Shown one piece after another: positions 59,780 to 64,000 of a stretch of 64,000 nt of DNA. The notes beneath the pieces are model-generated. The model saw nothing but the letters and a program-made list of their open reading frames with translations, was not told where the DNA came from and searched no databases. Each line of letters begins with the position of its first letter. Within the stretch, counting starts at the first letter, position 1. Made by a program: the position numbers and the translations under genes. This stretch comes from Achromobacter mucicolens (lineage in GTDB: Bacteria > Pseudomonadota > Gammaproteobacteria > Burkholderiales > Burkholderiaceae_B), in assembly GCF_902859725.1 (NCBI RefSeq), contig NZ_CADIJP010000026.1, forward strand, positions 1 through 64,000. Reading direction: 5' to 3'.

Positions 59780-62161
59780 GTGCGCAAGGTTCCGTGGTTG
59801 ATCCTCTCCGTAGTCAGCGTCGCCGCCGGAGCCGCCCAGGCTCAAAGTAGCCCGGGCGCCGCTGCTTCCGCGCCGTCGGTCACGTCAACCCCGCAATTGC
59901 GCACCTCGCCTGGCCTGCGCATGCACCGGTTGCCCGACGAGAGCATTCCCGCTTTCATGGAAGCGGACACGATTTCGGGCGATCCCGACTACGAGCTCAA
60001 CCTGACCGGTAACGCGCAGGTGCGCCGCATCGACGGCGTGATCAAGGGCGATGCGATCAATTACCGCAAGGACACCGGCAAGGTCGACGTCCGCGGCAAT
60101 GCCCGCATGATGCGCGATGGCACCCTGGTCACGGGCCCGTCCGCCACGTTCAACGTGGACCGGTATTCCGGCGAGGTCGAAAAGCCCAACTTCTGGCTGG
60201 GCGCCACCGGCGGCTTTGCTGTCGCCGACCACGCGGACATTTTCAGCAAATCGCAGATGCGGCTGCACACGGTGACGTACAGCGGCTGCCCGTGCGAAAA
60301 CCCGTCCTGGTACATCAAGGCCAATTCGGTCGATATCGATTTCGACGAAAACGAAGGCGTCGCCCGCGGCGGCGTCCTGTACTTCAAGGACGTGCCGATC
60401 CTGGCGTCGCCCTACATGACCTTCCCGGTCAAGCGCGAACGCAAGTCGGGTTTCCTGATCCCGACCTACGGCACCACCAGCCAGGGCGGTTTCGACATTT
60501 CGATTCCGTACTACTTCAACCTGGCTCCCAATTACGACCTGACGGTGCAGCCGCGTTACTTCTCCAAGCGCGGCACCCAGCTGGGCGGCGAGTTCCGCTA
60601 TCTGGGGTCAAGCTATGCGGGCACCATTGATGGCACATACCTGCCCGATGACAATATCACCGGCGAAGACCGTTGGATGTACTGGTGGCGCCACCAGCAG
60701 ACGTTTTCCCATGGCTTCTATACCGATTGGGACGTGGCTAAGGTCTCGGACGATAATTACTACCGCGACATTTCCCAGTTGGGGCTGAATCAGGCCTCAA
60801 CGACCTACCTGCCGCAGCGTGGCCGGGTGGGCTGGGCCTCTCGCTATTGGAGTACCTATGCTCAGGTCTATAAGTACCAGACGCTGCAGGATCCGGATGC
60901 GCCGCTGATTCCGCCATACAACAAGGAACCCGAGTTGTACCTGCGAGGCGCCCGTTACGACTGGGGTGGCTTCGATGTCGATTGGACGTCGACGGCCGTG
61001 CGTTTCAAAATGCCGATGTTCGGCGCGGCAAGTCGATATCCCGACGGCGACCGTCTTCAAACGTACCTGACGGCGTCCTATCCCATCGTGCGTCCGGGTT
61101 GGTTCATCATTCCCAAGGCCGGCATCAATTACACCGATTATCAGACCAAATGGTATGGCGTGGACACGTTCGGCTTGAATAACGGCTCAGCGGCGGGACT
61201 CCCCAGTTCGCAGTCGCGCACGCTTCCCATTATGTCCGTGGATGCTGGCCTGATCTTCGAGCGGGATACAACCCTTTTCGGCAAGTCGTCCACGCAGACG
61301 CTCGAACCCCGCCTGTATTACCTGCGTGTGCCGTATCGCGACCAATCCAAGCTCCCGGTCTTCGACACGTCGCTGGCGGACTTCAGCTTCTCCCAGGCCT
61401 TCGAGGAAAACATCTACACCGGCGGCTGGGACCGCATCGCTAACGCCAACCAGCTCACCGCCGCACTGACGACGCGCTGGCTGGATGCGGACACGGGTTT
61501 TGAGCGCATGTCGCTCGGCGTCGCTCAACGTCTGTACTTCGAGGACCAAGAGGTTACGCTGCCTGGCGAGACGCCGCGCGAGAACGTGCGCTCGGACTTC
61601 CTGGTGGGCGCCAGTGCGGCCCTCACCGATACGCTGACGACCGACCTCGCGGCGCAATATAACCCTTACGACAACAACTGGTCGCGCGGGCTCGTGAGTG
61701 CGCGCTGGTCGCCGCAGCGTCTGACCACGGTTGCCCTGGCCTACCGCTACCAGCGCGATCCGCAACAAGGCGTGCTCTATCAGCCGCAGGGTCAGAACCA
61801 GGTCAGCCTGGCCGTTCAATGGCCGTTCAGCAAGCGCTGGTACGGTGTTGGCCGGGTCGACTATTCTTTGCGTTCCGGACCGTCCAGTACGATTGCCAAT
61901 ACGACGGAATCTCCGCGCGTGACGCAGGCCATCGCCGGCCTGGAGTACAAGGGCGACTGCTGCTGGGTGGGCCGCATGGTCTACCAGCGCTACGCCGTAT
62001 CGGCGGCGGACACCAATTCCGCGCTGTTCTTCCAGCTTGAGCTCACGGGCCTGGGTTCCCTCGGAACCGACCCCATGAGCCTGCTGAACAGAAGTATCCC
62101 CGGTTACACGCGCGTCACGCCGCCCGCGCAGACCGGGACCACATTTGAAAGGTATGAATGA
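59780..62161 (+). CDS. lptD: LPS-assembly outer membrane protein LptD
   Basis: The 793-residue protein has a signal peptide ending AAGAAQAQ, an OstA/LptA-like jelly roll (ADTISGDPDYELNLTGNAQV) and a large beta barrel. Its cysteines are Cys170 and Cys172 (SGCPCENPSW) and Cys727-Cys728 (GDCCWVG), the expected disulfide partners between jelly roll and barrel. It places lipopolysaccharide in the outer leaflet with LptE. The frame is open far upstream over amgK. I chose the GTG at 59780 because it gives a compact signal peptide (MRKVPWLILSVV); a GTG at 59741 is an alternative. surA overlaps its stop by ATGA. Confidence 0.94.
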   Translation: MRKVPWLILSVVSVAAGAAQAQSSPGAAASAPSVTSTPQLRTSPGLRMHRLPDESIPAFMEADTISGDPDYELNLTGNAQVRRIDGVIKGDAINYRKDTGKVDVRGNARMMRDGTLVTGPSATFNVDRYSGEVEKPNFWLGATGGFAVADHADIFSKSQMRLHTVTYSGCPCENPSWYIKANSVDIDFDENEGVARGGVLYFKDVPILASPYMTFPVKRERKSGFLIPTYGTTSQGGFDISIPYYFNLAPNYDLTVQPRYFSKRGTQLGGEFRYLGSSYAGTIDGTYLPDDNITGEDRWMYWWRHQQTFSHGFYTDWDVAKVSDDNYYRDISQLGLNQASTTYLPQRGRVGWASRYWSTYAQVYKYQTLQDPDAPLIPPYNKEPELYLRGARYDWGGFDVDWTSTAVRFKMPMFGAASRYPDGDRLQTYLTASYPIVRPGWFIIPKAGINYTDYQTKWYGVDTFGLNNGSAAGLPSSQSRTLPIMSVDAGLIFERDTTLFGKSSTQTLEPRLYYLRVPYRDQSKLPVFDTSLADFSFSQAFEENIYTGGWDRIANANQLTAALTTRWLDADTGFERMSLGVAQRLYFEDQEVTLPGETPRENVRSDFLVGASAALTDTLTTDLAAQYNPYDNNWSRGLVSARWSPQRLTTVALAYRYQRDPQQGVLYQPQGQNQVSLAVQWPFSKRWYGVGRVDYSLRSGPSSTIANTTESPRVTQAIAGLEYKGDCCWVGRMVYQRYAVSAADTNSALFFQLELTGLGSLGTDPMSLLNRSIPGYTRVTPPAQTGTTFERYE

Positions 62162-63750
62162 TGCGTAGGTTGCACTCTTTGCGCCGCCTCTCCGGCAACG
62201 CGCTGCTGCTGGCCCTGTGCGCCGGCTTGCCCGCCGCCCATGCGGCCGAGCAGACCAGCCGCGGCGCCAACAGCGCCAAGGCCGCTCCCGCCGCGCAGAA
62301 ACAGGACTCGCCGGCGCCCAAGGGCGAGCAGTTCGTGGACGGCATCGCCGCGATCGTCGACAAGGACGTGATCACGCTGCGCGAACTGCGCGACGCCTCC
62401 CAGCGCGTTGCCGGCGAACTGAAGTCGCGCGGCATCCAGGTGCCCGATGACCAGACGCTGCAGCACCAGGTGCTCCAGCGTCTCATCATGGAACGCGTGC
62501 AGCGCCACGAAGCCGACCGCCTCGGCATCCGGGTTGACGACAAACAGATCGACACCGCCATCCAGGCGATCGCCTCGCGCAACAAGATCACGGTGCAGCA
62601 ACTGCGCCAGGAACTGGAAAAGTCCGGCACGACCTGGGAAAACTACCGCAAATCGCTGCGCGACGAGATCCGTTCGGATCGCCTGCGCCAGCGCGCGGTC
62701 GACTCGACCATCGTCATTTCCGACGCGGAAGTCGATGCCTTCCTGAAAGACCAGCGCCGCAATCCGGCTTTTGGCGCGGCGCCTGCGCAGGCGGCGCAAG
62801 CGCAGCCCCAGGTGCAGCCGCAGCCCGCGCCCGAGCAGGCCGCCGCGCCTGCCGGCCCCATGCTTTACGCGCTGGCGCAGATTCTGGTGCGCGTGCCGGA
62901 AGGCTCGTCGCCCGACCAACTGTCGCTGCTGCGCAAGAAGGCCGAAGGTCTGCTGGCGCGAGCCAAGCGCGGCGACGATTTCGCCAGCCTGGCCGCGGCA
63001 TCGTCCGACGGCCCCGAGGCGCTGCAGGGCGGCGTCATGGGCGTGCGCCCGCTGGACGGCTGGCCTGACCTTTTCGTCAAGGCCATCAGCAATCTCCAGA
63101 AGGGCCAGGTCAGCCAGCTGATCCAAAGCGGCAATGGCTTTCACATCATCAAGGTAATGGACCGCGGCACCGCCCAGCCCGCGCCCGGCCGTACGGCCCG
63201 CGCCCCGGCGCCGCAAGCCGCGCCGCAACCGGCGCCTCAGCCGGCCGCACGCGAGCAGGCGCCCCAGGGCCCGACGCAGGTCGTGCAGACGCGCGCCCGC
63301 CACATCCTCATCAAGACCTCCACCGTCATGAGCGATGATCTAGCCCGCCAGCGCCTGGAGCAGGTTCGCCAGCGCCTGGTCAATGGCGCCGCCACGTTCG
63401 AGGAAATGGCGCGCCAGTATTCGCAGGACGCCAGCGCGCCGCAAGGCGGCGAGCTGGGATGGCTGAACCCGGGTGAAACCGTGCCGCCGTTCGAGGCCGC
63501 GATGAACGCGCTGCAACCTGGCGAAATCAGCCAGCCCGTGCAGTCGCCGTTCGGCTGGCACCTGATCCAGGTGGAAGAGCGCCGCGAGCACGACGCGACC
63601 GACGACCTGGCGCGCATGCGCGCCCGCCAGACGCTGTTCGAGCGCCGCGCCCAGCCGGCCTTCGAAGACTGGCTCGAGCAACTGCGCGCTCAGGCGTACG
63701 TCGACAACCGCTTCGAAAAGCAGCAGAAAATTCAGCAGAACAACCGCTAA
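62158..63750 (+). CDS. surA: Periplasmic chaperone/peptidyl-prolyl isomerase SurA
   Basis: The 530-residue protein has a signal peptide (ALLLALCAGLPAAHA), the SurA N-domain (DGIAAIVDKDVITLRELRD) and two parvulin domains (LAQILVRVPEGSSPDQ and ARHILIKTSTVM). It is longer than E. coli SurA (428) because of Gln/Ala/Pro-rich linkers before the first parvulin and between the two. It escorts beta-barrel proteins, including LptD, to the outer membrane. AAAGG lies 5 nt before the ATG, which overlaps the lptD stop. Confidence 0.94.
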   Translation: MMRRLHSLRRLSGNALLLALCAGLPAAHAAEQTSRGANSAKAAPAAQKQDSPAPKGEQFVDGIAAIVDKDVITLRELRDASQRVAGELKSRGIQVPDDQTLQHQVLQRLIMERVQRHEADRLGIRVDDKQIDTAIQAIASRNKITVQQLRQELEKSGTTWENYRKSLRDEIRSDRLRQRAVDSTIVISDAEVDAFLKDQRRNPAFGAAPAQAAQAQPQVQPQPAPEQAAAPAGPMLYALAQILVRVPEGSSPDQLSLLRKKAEGLLARAKRGDDFASLAAASSDGPEALQGGVMGVRPLDGWPDLFVKAISNLQKGQVSQLIQSGNGFHIIKVMDRGTAQPAPGRTARAPAPQAAPQPAPQPAAREQAPQGPTQVVQTRARHILIKTSTVMSDDLARQRLEQVRQRLVNGAATFEEMARQYSQDASAPQGGELGWLNPGETVPPFEAAMNALQPGEISQPVQSPFGWHLIQVEERREHDATDDLARMRARQTLFERRAQPAFEDWLEQLRAQAYVDNRFEKQQKIQQNNR

Positions 63751-63768
63751 ACGCATTACGGGCTTTTC

Positions 63769-64000
63769 ATGTCTCAACACCAGGCGCGCAAGCGCTTTGG
63801 CCAGAACTTCCTGACCGACGACAGCGTCGTCGAGTCCATCGTCCGGGCGGTTGCGCCCGCCCGTGACGATGCCGTGGTCGAAATCGGTCCTGGCTTGTCC
63901 GCGCTGACGCGGCCGCTGCTCGAACGGCTGGACCATCTCACCGCGGTCGAAATCGATCGCGACCTGGCCGCCCGGCTGCGCAAACAGTTCGACGCATCAC
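63769..64000 (+). CDS. rsmA: 16S rRNA dimethyladenosine transferase RsmA (3' partial)
   Basis: The first 77 residues are seen: [17 protein letters not shown] and the SAM motif [16 protein letters not shown], then [10 protein letters not shown]. RsmA (KsgA) dimethylates two adenines in helix 45 of 16S rRNA. The gene starts 18 nt after surA, the usual lptD-surA-rsmA order. The rest lies beyond the window. Confidence 0.93.
   Translation, partial: MSQHQARKRFGQNFLTDDSVVESIVRAVAPARDDAVVEIGPGLSALTRPLLERLDHLTAVEIDRDLAARLRKQFDAS

Noticed and set aside
1-64000. CRISPR array
   Set aside because: No run of regularly spaced identical repeats with unique spacers. The repeats at 23.4, 23.6 and 30.9-31.1 kb are too few and too short.

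Overview
The window is high-GC DNA of the Achromobacter/Bordetella type (Betaproteobacteria, Alcaligenaceae). The evidence is the MetNIQ methionine importer, the AmgK-MurU cell-wall recycling pair, the divergent lptD-surA-rsmA cluster, two tRNA-Lys genes and the codon use. Species was not tested.

Core chromosome, left part (1-20.8 kb): the end of mnmC; a GH31-like protein with altered catalytic motifs; metN-metI-metQ; tRNA-Lys(TTT) followed by the relic of an autotransporter; a patatin-like protein with a GntP permease; a Fur-family regulator with a hypothetical partner; an AraC regulator; a YkgJ-type protein; tag; an LtaS-like sulfatase; an AsmA protein; a TetR/diguanylate cyclase pair divergent from an SDR; and tRNA-Lys(CTT).

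Integrated element (about 20,766-49,030, 28 kb): a 56-bp perfect direct repeat of the tRNA-Lys(CTT) 3' end bounds the element. It carries a tyrosine integrase beside attL, an AlpA-like excisionase/regulator beside attR, matching 22-bp arm-type repeats at both ends, and a TrfA-like replication initiator next to a G-run repeat region that looks like an origin. I see no conjugation genes, so it is best described as an integrative mobilizable element or genomic island. Its cargo is mainly genome defence: a PrrC/RloC-like AAA ATPase with a zinc hook, a DUF3883-type PD-(D/E)xK nuclease candidate, a short-Argonaute SIR2-APAZ (SPARSA) operon with a HEPN gene 22 nt downstream, another HEPN-like gene, and a complete type I restriction-modification operon (hsdM-hsdS-hsdR). 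The middle (30-34 kb) is a graveyard of IS3 and IS21 fragments around a 700-residue tyrosine recombinase and a decayed partial copy of it.

Core chromosome, right part (49-64 kb): a GAF-GGDEF-EAL protein; a UshA-like 5'-nucleotidase lipoprotein; an OmpA-family lipoprotein; a pterin carbinolamine dehydratase; a translationally coupled FAD monooxygenase/small protein/MarR operon with two matching palindromes upstream; a coiled-coil membrane protein; amgK-murU; and lptD-surA-rsmA (rsmA cut by the window edge).

The most interesting system is sir2-apaz, short pAgo and HEPN in one apparent transcription unit. SPARSA kills or arrests the cell by NAD+ depletion after guide-directed sensing of invading DNA; a HEPN ribonuclease in the same operon would be a second effector or a regulator. 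That is an inference from gene order and motifs.
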